From Desulfatibacillum aliphaticivorans DSM 15576 (GTDB lineage Bacteria > Desulfobacterota > Desulfobacteria > Desulfobacterales > Desulfatibacillaceae): DNA of 64,000 nt. A program made the position numbers and the translations under genes. Location: the NCBI RefSeq assembly GCF_000429905.1, contig NZ_AUCT01000029.1, positions 1 to 64,000 on the forward strand. Direction: 5' to 3'. Position 1 is the stretch's first letter; every line of letters starts with the position of its first letter. Below, one piece after another: positions 25,544 through 33,030 of this stretch. The notes beneath the pieces are model-generated. The model did no database searches. It was not told where the DNA came from and worked only from the letters and a program-made list of their open reading frames with translations.

Positions 25544-26011
25544 ATGAAGATGAAAACAAAGAAGATGCCGAAAATTTTGGGAATTCTCGTTCTGTCGATG
25601 GTTCTGGGGGGCTTTCTTTTCGCCGGATGCCGCAATAACTGCCGCTTCAATCATGACCCGGAGGTTGTCGCGCTTCGCGTGGAAAAAGGCCTGGATCGGG
25701 CTTTGTCCAAATTAAAAGCCGACGAGGCTCAGCAAGAGGAAATCCATGGCATTGCGCAATTGCTCCTGGAAGACGCGCTCACGGTCAAGCAAAGGGCTAA
25801 AAATTCCCGGTCGGCGATGGTGGAAACCCTTTTGGCCGAAGAAATTGACCGGGAGGCTCTGCACCAACAACTGGATGAGCAAATCCGCCTGATGACGGAA
25901 TTCGCCCATAGGACGGCCGACAAATTGGCCGATATGTCCGCCGTGCTCACGGTTGAACAAAGAGACGCCCTGCTGGAGCACATCAAGGCCAAGCAAGAGG
26001 AATGCTTCTAA
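25544..26011 (+). CDS. Spy/CpxP-like periplasmic lipoprotein
   Basis: The 155-residue precursor has a basic N-terminus, a hydrophobic segment and a lipobox LFAGC (Cys near residue 29). The mature part is all-helical with KLKADEAQQEEIHGIAQ and a C-terminal LTVEQRDALL, the LTxxQ motif of the Spy/CpxP family. These are periplasmic ATP-independent chaperones and signal-feedback proteins. AAGGAGA precedes the start. It heads a group of four genes with a PAS protein and a CpxR/CpxA-like two-component pair, matching the CpxP-CpxRA logic, although here the protein is likely lipid-anchored. Confidence 0.75.
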   Translation: MKMKTKKMPKILGILVLSMVLGGFLFAGCRNNCRFNHDPEVVALRVEKGLDRALSKLKADEAQQEEIHGIAQLLLEDALTVKQRAKNSRSAMVETLLAEEIDREALHQQLDEQIRLMTEFAHRTADKLADMSAVLTVEQRDALLEHIKAKQEECF

Positions 26012-26051
26012 AAGCCTTTTTAACGACCCGGACGCAAGAGGAAAGGAACGC

Positions 26052-26444
26052 ATGATGCAAAATATGGAAGTGGAACAAGAAATTTTGGACGGATTTCACC
26101 TGTTTTGGGACAACTTTCCCTTCCCGGTCATGCTGAACAACAAGGACCGGATGATCGTTGACTGCAATAAGGCGGGCAGAGCCCTTGGATACGCCCCGGG
26201 AACCTATTGCTACGAACAGGGAGGCAAGGAAATGCACAAGGGATGCCTTGCCGGAAAAGCCATGAAGCGGCAAAGCGCCGTGCGCAAAATTGGGACGATA
26301 GACGCTCTCGGCATGGTTGTGGACTCCTACTGGATTCCCCTGCCCGGCCGCGAGGACCTTTACGTGCATTTTGGCATCGACATCACCGAGTATGTGCAGA
26401 ACAATCAGCCGGAGCCCGTCTGCCTGAAAAGCCAGGCCTGCTAA
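26052..26444 (+). CDS. Small single-PAS-domain protein
   Basis: The start at 26052 has GAGGAAAGG upstream. A longer frame beginning at 25953 would overlap the lipoprotein gene and adds no domain. The 130 residues form one PAS-like fold: FPFPVMLNNKDRMIVDCNKAG, ALGYAPGTYCYEQ, KGCLAGKAMKR, and the closing strands DSYWIPLPGREDLYVHFGIDITEYV. Two cysteines in the central part could be redox- or ligand-sensitive. There is no output domain, so it probably acts by binding another protein, perhaps the adjacent kinase. It is 40 bp after the lipoprotein gene, and the hairpin at 26461 separates it from the regulator gene. Confidence 0.65.
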   Translation: MMQNMEVEQEILDGFHLFWDNFPFPVMLNNKDRMIVDCNKAGRALGYAPGTYCYEQGGKEMHKGCLAGKAMKRQSAVRKIGTIDALGMVVDSYWIPLPGREDLYVHFGIDITEYVQNNQPEPVCLKSQAC

Positions 26445-26460
26445 ACGTTGATCGGATGAG

Positions 26461-26502
26461 CCGGGGCTGATGATTCTCATATTCTGTTTTCATCAGCCCC
26501 GG
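26461..26502 (+). terminator. Hairpin between the PAS gene and the response regulator
   Basis: A perfect 13-bp stem (CCGGGGCTGATGA with TCATCAGCCCCGG) is followed only by TTTACGG. It could terminate part of the lipoprotein-PAS transcripts, setting unequal expression of the two gene pairs. Confidence 0.6.
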
Positions 26503-26509
26503 TTTACGG

Positions 26510-26515
26510 TATGAT
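26510..26515 (+). promoter_or_regulatory. -10 box suggesting a leaderless response-regulator transcript
   Basis: TATGAT ends 6 bp before the ATG at 26522, with a weak -35-like TTTTCA around 26487-26492. No Shine-Dalgarno sequence is present. Initiation at the usual distance would fall on the start codon itself. Confidence 0.4.
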
Positions 26516-26521
26516 TTCACC

Positions 26522-27226
26522 ATGGAACAAACATTGATCAACATCCTGATGATCGAAGACGACCAGCGGCTGGCCAAGCTCACCCAGGAGTACCTGGAGC
26601 GCAACGGCTTGGCCGTCTCCCTTTCCGGAGACGGAGAAGCCGGGCTTCAGCAGGCCTTGCAGCACCGATTCGACGCCATCGTGCTGGACCTCATGCTGCC
26701 GGCGCGCGACGGAATTTCCGTGTGCCAGCGCATCCGGGAGCATTCCGACGTCCCCATCATCATGGTCACGGCCAGGGGCGAGGAAGCCGACCGGGTCATG
26801 GGCCTGGAGATCGGCGCGGACGACTATCTGCCCAAGCCCTTTTCCCCCAGGGAATTGCTCGCCCGCATAAGGGCCATGGTCCGCCGGGCCAGGGGCCAGG
26901 CAGGCCCCCGCAGCTCCGTGGTGGTCGTGGGCGATCTCATGCTGGACCCCGCCGCCCTCACCGCCGTGTTGGACGGCGCCCCTCTGGACTTGACCACCTA
27001 CGAGTTCGCCCTGCTAAAGGCCCTGGCGGAACGGGCCGGCCAGGTTCTCTCCCGGGAGCGTCTGATGGAGCTTGCCAAGGGCAACGCCGAGGAGGCTTTC
27101 GACCGGTCCATTGACGTACATATTTCCCGGCTGCGGCAAAAAATCGGGGACGATCCCCGTCACCCCACACGAATCCGCACGGTGCGCGGAGCAGGATACC
27201 AATACCTCAGCCGAGGAAACTCATGA
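26522..27226 (+). CDS. OmpR/CpxR-type response regulator
   Basis: The 234 residues comprise a receiver (about 5-120) with acidic pair E12-D13/D14, phosphoacceptor D56 in IVLDLMLP and K105 in PKPF, then a winged-helix DNA-binding domain (LTTYEFALLKALAERAGQVLSRERLM, RSIDVHISRLRQKIGDD, IRTVRGAGYQYL). The C-terminal helix-wing text is like CpxR. The start codon has no ribosome site, and a -10 box sits directly upstream. The stop overlaps the kinase start in ATGA. It likely controls envelope-stress genes, including the Spy-like gene upstream, by analogy with Cpx; that target assignment is inference. Confidence 0.93.
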   Translation: MEQTLINILMIEDDQRLAKLTQEYLERNGLAVSLSGDGEAGLQQALQHRFDAIVLDLMLPARDGISVCQRIREHSDVPIIMVTARGEEADRVMGLEIGADDYLPKPFSPRELLARIRAMVRRARGQAGPRSSVVVVGDLMLDPAALTAVLDGAPLDLTTYEFALLKALAERAGQVLSRERLMELAKGNAEEAFDRSIDVHISRLRQKIGDDPRHPTRIRTVRGAGYQYLSRGNS

Positions 27227-28557
27227 ATCTTCCCGGAAAATTATTCTGGCGCATCTACCTATTCGGGCTGCTCCTCATTATTGCCGCCACGGTTGCGGCG
27301 GTTTTGCCCTCCATCATCATGGAGCCCAACGCCCATTTTCACGGAAGCCCCCACCGCATCAGGGAGTGGGTGACGGTTGAATTGCATGCCAGGTTGGACA
27401 AGCCGGCCGAATTGCAAAATTATCTGGACCATATTTCCACCCTCGTCAACAGCGGCGCGGCCGTTTACACGAGAGACGGAGTCAGGCTGGCCGCTTCGGG
27501 CGCGGCCCCCCCCCAGGCCCTGGAGGCCAAAGACCATCGCCGCATTGGCAAATGGCGCTCCATCCGGTCCCATGGCATATGGGTGTATTCCATGCCCCTG
27601 GGAGATGATGACGCTCCTTATCTTGTGATAGACGGCAAAGGCGGAGGCCCCCGGAGACTGTTCCTTGCTTTAGGCGCCGTCTTGCTGACCGTGGGAATTC
27701 TTTCCTGGCCCCTGGCCAGGGCTATCACCCGCCCTTTGGAGCGTTTAAGCGATAATGCCAAAGCCCTGGCGGCGGGCGATCTCTCCGCCAGGAGCGGCGT
27801 GGTTCGAAAGGACGAGGTGGGGGACCTCGCCAAAACCCTGGACAACATGGCGGACCGCCTGGAAGAGCGCATTCACAGCGAAAAAGAACTGCTGGCCAAT
27901 ATTTCCCACGAAATCAGAACCCCCCTGGCAAGGCTTAGGGTTGCCATTGAGTTATGTGAAGACGCCCCTGGAGACGCCGCGGAAACCATGGAGCGCTTGA
28001 TAGGCATGGGCTCCGACCTGGCTGAGTTGGAAAGCCTGCTGGAAAACGTTCTGGCCAGCGCCCGCCTGGATCTGGCCTCCAGCAGCCCGGCCTCCATCCC
28101 CGTGCGTTTGCGGCGGGTTGCCATGCCTGATTTTCTCGATAAGACCAGAGAACGGTTTGAACGCCGCTATACGGACAGGGTTCTGGAGATCAACTCCTCC
28201 GTCGAGGACATGGAAATCATGCTCGACCCGGACTTGTTCAACCGGGTTTGCGACAACCTGTTGGATAACGCCGTCAAGTACAGCCCGTCGAACGCCAAAC
28301 CGATCCTGTTTGCGAAAAAAAAGGAAAACCGCCTGCATATCCAGGTCATGAATTACGGCCAGGGAGTCCCCGAAGAAGACCTGCCCCGGCTCTTCGAACC
28401 CTTTTTCCGAAGCGACAGAAGCCGGTCCCGAAAAACCGGCGGAACCGGCCTGGGGCTCACCTTGTGCAAACGCATCGTGGAGGCCCACCACGGGACCATT
28501 TCCGCCAGCGCCAATCCCCAAGGCGGCCTTGTAGTCGATATTGACATTCCCGGGTAA
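27223..28557 (+). CDS. CpxA-like sensor histidine kinase
   Basis: The 444-residue kinase has TM1 at about 5-30, a periplasmic sensor of about 115 residues, TM2 near 145-165 and HAMP (RPLERLSDNAKALAAGDLSAR, KDEVGDLAKTLDNMADRL). A HisKA box follows with the phosphorylated His in NISHEIRTPLARLRV, then an ATPase domain with N box LLDNAVKYS, GQGVPEEDLPRLFEPFFR and GGTGLGL. Domain order and the regulator partner fit the CpxA group. The ATGA overlap with the regulator gene shows translational coupling. It converges on the B12-radical-SAM gene with 7 bp between. Confidence 0.93.
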   Translation: MNLPGKLFWRIYLFGLLLIIAATVAAVLPSIIMEPNAHFHGSPHRIREWVTVELHARLDKPAELQNYLDHISTLVNSGAAVYTRDGVRLAASGAAPPQALEAKDHRRIGKWRSIRSHGIWVYSMPLGDDDAPYLVIDGKGGGPRRLFLALGAVLLTVGILSWPLARAITRPLERLSDNAKALAAGDLSARSGVVRKDEVGDLAKTLDNMADRLEERIHSEKELLANISHEIRTPLARLRVAIELCEDAPGDAAETMERLIGMGSDLAELESLLENVLASARLDLASSSPASIPVRLRRVAMPDFLDKTRERFERRYTDRVLEINSSVEDMEIMLDPDLFNRVCDNLLDNAVKYSPSNAKPILFAKKKENRLHIQVMNYGQGVPEEDLPRLFEPFFRSDRSRSRKTGGTGLGLTLCKRIVEAHHGTISASANPQGGLVVDIDIPG

Positions 28558-28564
28558 GGGGTGG

Positions 28565-30037
28565 TCAGTCCCGGGCGGAGCGGGCCGGGCTATGGAAGGA
28601 ATCCTTTATTAATCCAAGAGGCTTCTCAATAAACAAAAAATAGCTGAGGGCCAAAAACTTACGCACCGCCTGCATGCGGTCCAGGGGATAGTCGCGCAAA
28701 ATCCGGTACGCCCTTCGCGGGTCGAAAAAAAACAGGGAAAAGGCCAGGGCCTGAAACAGGGAAAGCTCCCGGGCGCTCACTCCGGCGATGGATTTGTGAA
28801 TGTGATGGTAATCCCCCCAAAGGTCTTTGGGCTGCAAACCGTGTTGGGCGGCGGCCATGGCGGCCAGGTCGGTTCCTTCGAAGGGGACCACCGTGAAAAA
28901 ATAGGCGCCATGAAGCCGGGAAGTGCACGCGAACTTTATGGTTTGCATTAACTCTTTACGCGTTTCCGAGGGAAAGCCCAGCATAAAAAACCCCCAGGTG
29001 AAAATCCCCGCTTCCGCTGCAATGGCTATGTTCTCCCGAATCTTGTCCAGCTTAATGTTTTTGCGAATGAGCTTTTGAACCCGGGGGCTGGCCGTTTCCA
29101 CGGCGAATGCCATTTCATACACGCCCACGGAAGCCAATTCCCGGATTAAATCCCGGTCCAACAGATCGCCTCGCACCCCATTAGGGAAGGAGATCCTCAC
29201 CTTAAGCCCGCGCTTTTTAATCTCGCGGCAAAACTCCATGGCCCGGCCGTAATCCAGGTTAAAGATGTCATCCACAATCTCAAAGGTCTCCACCTGGTAT
29301 TTTTTAACCAGGCACTCCATTTCATCCACGACGCGATAGGCGTTCATCGGCCTGAATTTTTTGGAAAAAATTCTGTGGCAATAGATGCAGCCGTAGGGGC
29401 ATCCCCGGGAGGTGAACAACACGGCGTAACGGGATGAGGAATCGATGGGCGTGAAGTGGCTCAGGCTTTGATAGTCGGTAAGGTCGATCAGATCCCAGGC
29501 TGGGATGGGAATTTCCTCCATGTCCGGAACGGATAGATTCATGGGATTTTCCACCAGGGCTTGATCTTCATTTTTAAACGCCAAACCGCTGATGGGCCGC
29601 TCGGGAAACCTGTCCCCTTGTTCCTTGGCGTCCAGAAAATCAATAAACCCCACTTCCCCCTCTCCCCGGAGAATGTAATCGATATTTCCCGACTCCAAAA
29701 TCCTGGCGCCGGAAGCGCTGGCCAGGGGTCCGCCCACGATGATGGGAATCTCCGGAAAGTCCGCCTTAAACCGGGCCGCGATTTTTTCCAGACGGCGCCC
29801 TTCCACGGTCATGGCGCTGACGGCGATGAGGTCCGGGTTGAATTCGCGCACCAGATCGGTCCAGCCGTCCATGGTGCGGGGGGCGACCCTTTCGTCGGCG
29901 ATACAAAAGACGTCTTTGCCCGGCCTGCGTTCCCTGGCGTAGGCTGCCAGGGACATGAGGCCAAGGGGCGGCGTGGCGGTCTTATTCAATCCCTTGAAGT
30001 GGGGATGCTTGGGTTTGATCATCAATACGCGCGCCAA
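28565..30037 (-). CDS. B12-binding-domain radical SAM protein
   Basis: The 490 residues have an N-terminal cobalamin-binding-like Rossmann domain (about 1-150: PPLGLMSLAAYAR, DLIAVSAMTVEG, PIIVGGPLAS, YILRGEGEVGF). A radical-SAM core follows with cluster motif C-x3-C-x2-C in SRGCPYGCIYCHR, then VETFEIVDDIFNLD and MAFAVETASPRVQKLI. Such enzymes carry out methylations or rearrangements in lipid or natural-product pathways. No product can be named from context, as neighbours are a two-component system and a GTPase-like gene. The start is TTG with GGGGGG 6 nt upstream. Confidence 0.87.
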   Translation of the reverse strand: MARVLMIKPKHPHFKGLNKTATPPLGLMSLAAYARERRPGKDVFCIADERVAPRTMDGWTDLVREFNPDLIAVSAMTVEGRRLEKIAARFKADFPEIPIIVGGPLASASGARILESGNIDYILRGEGEVGFIDFLDAKEQGDRFPERPISGLAFKNEDQALVENPMNLSVPDMEEIPIPAWDLIDLTDYQSLSHFTPIDSSSRYAVLFTSRGCPYGCIYCHRIFSKKFRPMNAYRVVDEMECLVKKYQVETFEIVDDIFNLDYGRAMEFCREIKKRGLKVRISFPNGVRGDLLDRDLIRELASVGVYEMAFAVETASPRVQKLIRKNIKLDKIRENIAIAAEAGIFTWGFFMLGFPSETRKELMQTIKFACTSRLHGAYFFTVVPFEGTDLAAMAAAQHGLQPKDLWGDYHHIHKSIAGVSARELSLFQALAFSLFFFDPRRAYRILRDYPLDRMQAVRKFLALSYFLFIEKPLGLIKDSFHSPARSARD

Positions 30038-30155
30038 CGAATTCCCCCCCTGCCGGATCGGCGAGCATCCAGGCTGATTCCCGGCGCCGATTCCACGGCT
30101 GTTTCAACCCTTTTGAAACGAAAAATCGCCCCGGAAAAAATTTTATACCTATTTA

Positions 30156-30169
30156 TATAGGCGCCTATA
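30156..30169. repeat. Perfect 14-bp palindrome at the YchF-like stop codon
   Basis: TATAGGCGCCTATA overlaps the stop (30165-30167) of the minus-strand YchF-like gene. It could form a small hairpin but lacks a loop of normal size and a poly-T tail, so it might instead be a protein-binding site. Confidence 0.35.
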
Positions 30170-31193
30170 CGTTGAAACGGAAATTAATGATGTCCCCGTC
30201 CGCCACGATATACGTCTTGCCTTCCAGACGGACCTTGGCGGCTTTTTTGGCTTCCACGTAGGAGCCTGTATCTATAAGGTCCTGATATGCCAGTGTTTCC
30301 GCACGGATGAACCCCCGCTTGATGTCCGAGTGAATAACGTCCGCTGCATCCACGGCCTGGGTTTCGCGGGAAATGGTCCAGGCCCTGACCTCGTCCTCGC
30401 CCACCGTGAAAAAGGACATCTTGCCCAAAAGCTCGTAGGATCTGCGGATCATCCGGTCCCGGGCCGTGGAGGTTACGCCGTATTCCTCCAAAAAGACCTC
30501 GGCCTCCTCGGGATCCATCATGGCCAGCTCCGCCTCCAATTTACCCCGAACCACCATGCAGGATTCATGTTCGCCCAAGCCGGGAACCTCGGGCATGGCC
30601 TCGTCGCCTTCGTCATTGTTGAAAACGATGAGGGTTGGCTTGGCCGAGACAAAGGTGAATCCGCGCAGCTTGGGCGCGGCCGCCAACTCCGGGTTGGTGC
30701 GGATGGGCTTGTCGTTTTCCAAAAGCTCGTGGCAGGCCTTAAGCAGGTCCAACTCCTCGGGGTCCACTTTCTTGCCCCGCTTGGCGTCCAGTTCCAGGCG
30801 TTCCAGGCGTTTTTCCACCACAATGAGGTCGGCGAAAACCAACTCCTGGTCCAGCTTGCTGAAATCCTTGGCCGGGTCAGGCGCTTCTCCGCCCATATCC
30901 TCGAAATTACGAACCACGTGGATGAGGGCGTCGCAGGTGCGCACCGGATTCCAGATGGCGTCGGCGCTTTTAGCCTGGGCGTCCCGGGCGCCGGGCAGCA
31001 CGTATTGTATTTGGGCGTATATGGTCTTGCGCGGGTTGTACATCTTGCTGAGGATGTCAACCCGGTCGTCCGGCACGTTGATGGTTCCGATGCGGACCTC
31101 TCCCTTGCGGGTCGGGTCGGCTTCGCTTTGGGTCAGGGCCTCGAACAAGGTGGTCTTTCCGCACCGCTCCAGGCCTATGATTCCTAACTGCAT
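30165..31193 (-). CDS. Divergent YchF/Obg-like P-loop NTPase
   Basis: The 342 residues have P-loop GLERCGKTT at 7-15, CDALIHVVRNFED, and a nucleotide-specificity motif NNDE in place of NKxD. YchF uses NxxE and prefers ATP. C-terminal SKMSFFTVGEDEVRAWTISR-like and HSDIKRGFIRAE ... GDIINFRFNV form a TGS domain. The usual DxAG Walker-B/G3 motif of YchF is replaced by YVLPGARDAQ, and the length is about 20 residues shorter than YchF. It is probably a YchF paralogue with altered hydrolysis rather than the housekeeping YchF. GGGAG lies before the ATG. It is monocistronic. Confidence 0.78.
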   Translation of the reverse strand: MQLGIIGLERCGKTTLFEALTQSEADPTRKGEVRIGTINVPDDRVDILSKMYNPRKTIYAQIQYVLPGARDAQAKSADAIWNPVRTCDALIHVVRNFEDMGGEAPDPAKDFSKLDQELVFADLIVVEKRLERLELDAKRGKKVDPEELDLLKACHELLENDKPIRTNPELAAAPKLRGFTFVSAKPTLIVFNNDEGDEAMPEVPGLGEHESCMVVRGKLEAELAMMDPEEAEVFLEEYGVTSTARDRMIRRSYELLGKMSFFTVGEDEVRAWTISRETQAVDAADVIHSDIKRGFIRAETLAYQDLIDTGSYVEAKKAAKVRLEGKTYIVADGDIINFRFNV

Positions 31194-31374
31194 GTCATAT
31201 ATCTCCCTGAGAATGAAATAGGATATTGATCAGTTTTGCATGATTCTTCCGACAGACTACCCCGTGCGATTTTGGTTGTCAATTGCATGAATGAAACTGG
31301 TCAGGCGCTGAAGGGTGTGGTATGGCATTTTCGGAGGCGGTTGGAGAGGGTGTTTCTCTTACGGAGGTGGTTTT

Positions 31375-31740
31375 ATGGCGGGTTATGGTTTGTATGCAAT
31401 GTTGGTCGCATTTGGCGTGGTGGTAGGCGTTGGCGCCAGTTTTTCCGGACTCGGCGGCGGATTTTTGATCGTCCCTCTTCTACTGTTCATGAAGTACGAA
31501 GCACAGCAGGCCGTGGGGACGTCCTTCATGGCCATCCTGGTTATTTCGTTTTCGGCGATCATCGCCCATAACAAATTGTCCAACGTGGATTATGTGGCCG
31601 GCATTATGCTCGGCATCGGCGGCATCATCGGAGCCCAAATAGGACCGCGCCTTCTGGAAGGCGTATCCACTGCCAGCTTTAAGAAAATTTTCGCAGGAAT
31701 TCTGGTGGGACTGGCCGCGTACCTTTTTTTCCAAAAGTAG
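31375..31740 (+). CDS. Half-size TauE/SafE family membrane protein
   Basis: The start at 31375 has CGGAGGTGG upstream; an earlier in-frame ATG at 31315 would add a soluble Gly/Trp-rich stretch. The 121 residues hold about four hydrophobic helices and one copy of the TauE/SafE repeat: FSGLGGGFLIVPLLLF, AVGTSFMAILVISF, LSNVDYVAGIMLGIGGIIGAQIGPRL. Full-length members (about 250 residues) contain two such repeats in opposite orientation. A single-repeat protein must dimerise, perhaps in dual topology, to form a sulfite/sulfoacetate-type anion exporter. It ends in TAG and is followed 52 bp later by a nitroreductase gene. Confidence 0.75.
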   Translation: MAGYGLYAMLVAFGVVVGVGASFSGLGGGFLIVPLLLFMKYEAQQAVGTSFMAILVISFSAIIAHNKLSNVDYVAGIMLGIGGIIGAQIGPRLLEGVSTASFKKIFAGILVGLAAYLFFQK

Positions 31741-31792
31741 CTTGGCGAAAACCGTCTTTTCACGGCGTCAACTCAAACAAAGGCCTTGAATT

Positions 31793-32641
31793 ATGAACAT
31801 GGATGTTTCGGTTATCGACCTGATTGAAAAACGGTGTTCCTGGAGGAGCTTTTCCGGCGCCTCCCTGCCCGTGGATGCCAAGCAAAAAATGGAGGAGTTC
31901 CTGGCAGACCCGGGGACGCCTCCTTTTAACTCCCAAACCCGATTCGAATTGGTGGACGCCGGCGTGGACGGCGCCAAACGGGTTCCGGGAACCTACGGAG
32001 TCATCAAAGGCGCCCGCGACTTCATCGTAGGCGTCGCCGAACCCGGTCCCAAATATCTGGAAGACTACGGCTACCTGTTCGAAAAGGCCATCCTGTTCGC
32101 CACCGCCCTGGATCTGGGAACTTGCTGGATGGGCGGCACCTTGAAGCACACCATCTTTGCGGAAAAGATCAGGCTGCAAAAAGACGAAGTCCTGCCTTGC
32201 ATTTGTCCGGTGGGCCTCCGGGCGCCCAGAAAAACCTTGGTGGACGCCATGTTCGCCGCAGGCGCAGGCTCCAAAAAACGGAAAGCCTGGCCTGAGCTTT
32301 TCTTTCACAACGATTTTTCCTCCCCATTGACCCAAAAGGCCGCCGGCGAATACTCTACTCCCTTGGAAATGGCGCGGCTGGCGCCTTCCGCCTCCAATCG
32401 GCAGCCCTGGAGAATAATAGACAGCGATTCCGGCTTCCACCTGTTCCTCACCAGAAACAAGGCTTACAAAAATATTTTCAAGGCCGACCTCCAACGAATC
32501 GACATGGGCATCGCCATGTGTCACTTCGAGTTGAGCGCCAGGGAAAAAGGATTGGAGGGCCGCTGGACGGAATCCGACCCGAAGATTTCCCGCACGCCGG
32601 AACGCACCGAGTACGTCGCAACCTGGGAAATCAATCGATAA
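31793..32641 (+). CDS. Nitroreductase family protein (putative TM-nitroreductase type)
   Basis: The 282-residue protein looks like a fused pair of nitroreductase-like halves, as in the PF14512 group: IDLIEKRCSWRSFSG, KGARDFIVGVAE, FEKAILFATALDLGTCWMGGT, LPCICPVGLRAPRK, then EMARLAPSASNRQPWRI and RIDMGIAMCHFELSAREKGLEGRW. The APSASNRQPW motif contacts FMN. The likely activity is NAD(P)H-dependent reduction by a flavin enzyme; the substrate is unknown. It follows the TauE-like gene by 52 bp on the same strand. No terminator with poly-T is evident after it. Confidence 0.82.
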   Translation: MNMDVSVIDLIEKRCSWRSFSGASLPVDAKQKMEEFLADPGTPPFNSQTRFELVDAGVDGAKRVPGTYGVIKGARDFIVGVAEPGPKYLEDYGYLFEKAILFATALDLGTCWMGGTLKHTIFAEKIRLQKDEVLPCICPVGLRAPRKTLVDAMFAAGAGSKKRKAWPELFFHNDFSSPLTQKAAGEYSTPLEMARLAPSASNRQPWRIIDSDSGFHLFLTRNKAYKNIFKADLQRIDMGIAMCHFELSAREKGLEGRWTESDPKISRTPERTEYVATWEINR

Positions 32642-33030
32642 AGGCGCCGCTGGCGCCTCATTCCCGAAAAATCTTCCTCCCGGATTGCCGGGGGATTCTT
32701 GCGCTGCAAAAAAAAGGGTCCCCTCGCCCGGGAAAAATGCCGTCTACGATTTATTTTTAAACAATCTTGTCGTTTTTTCCTTTTTCTCCGCAAAGTCTAA
32801 CATCTTGTTTTGGCGATTTTTTTTGCGCTTTAAATTCTTTTTGCGACAAACAAGTGAAAAAAAACACTTGGACGGCAATAAATACTTTGATAAACACACA
32901 TGGGATTGCAAACTGGGGTTTTACCCCGGATGACCACTTAAAAAGTCCGGCAAGGGGTGGGAGAAATCAGGCGTCAAAGGGGACGACGACCGACTTGGCC
33001 GGCCGGTTTGGAGTGAGGAATAAAAACGAT
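32642..33030. other. Leader region of the SLC13-type transporter
   Basis: A GC hairpin AGGCGCC-GCT-GGCGCCT sits right after the nitroreductase stop, without a poly-T tail. The next 200 bp are very T-rich and AT-rich. An inverted repeat CAAGTG-A8-CACTTG lies near 32850. An ATG at 32767 opens a frame fused to the transporter but codes for a Ser/Phe-rich and basic, non-conserved extension, so the transporter start was placed at 33031. Confidence 0.5.
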
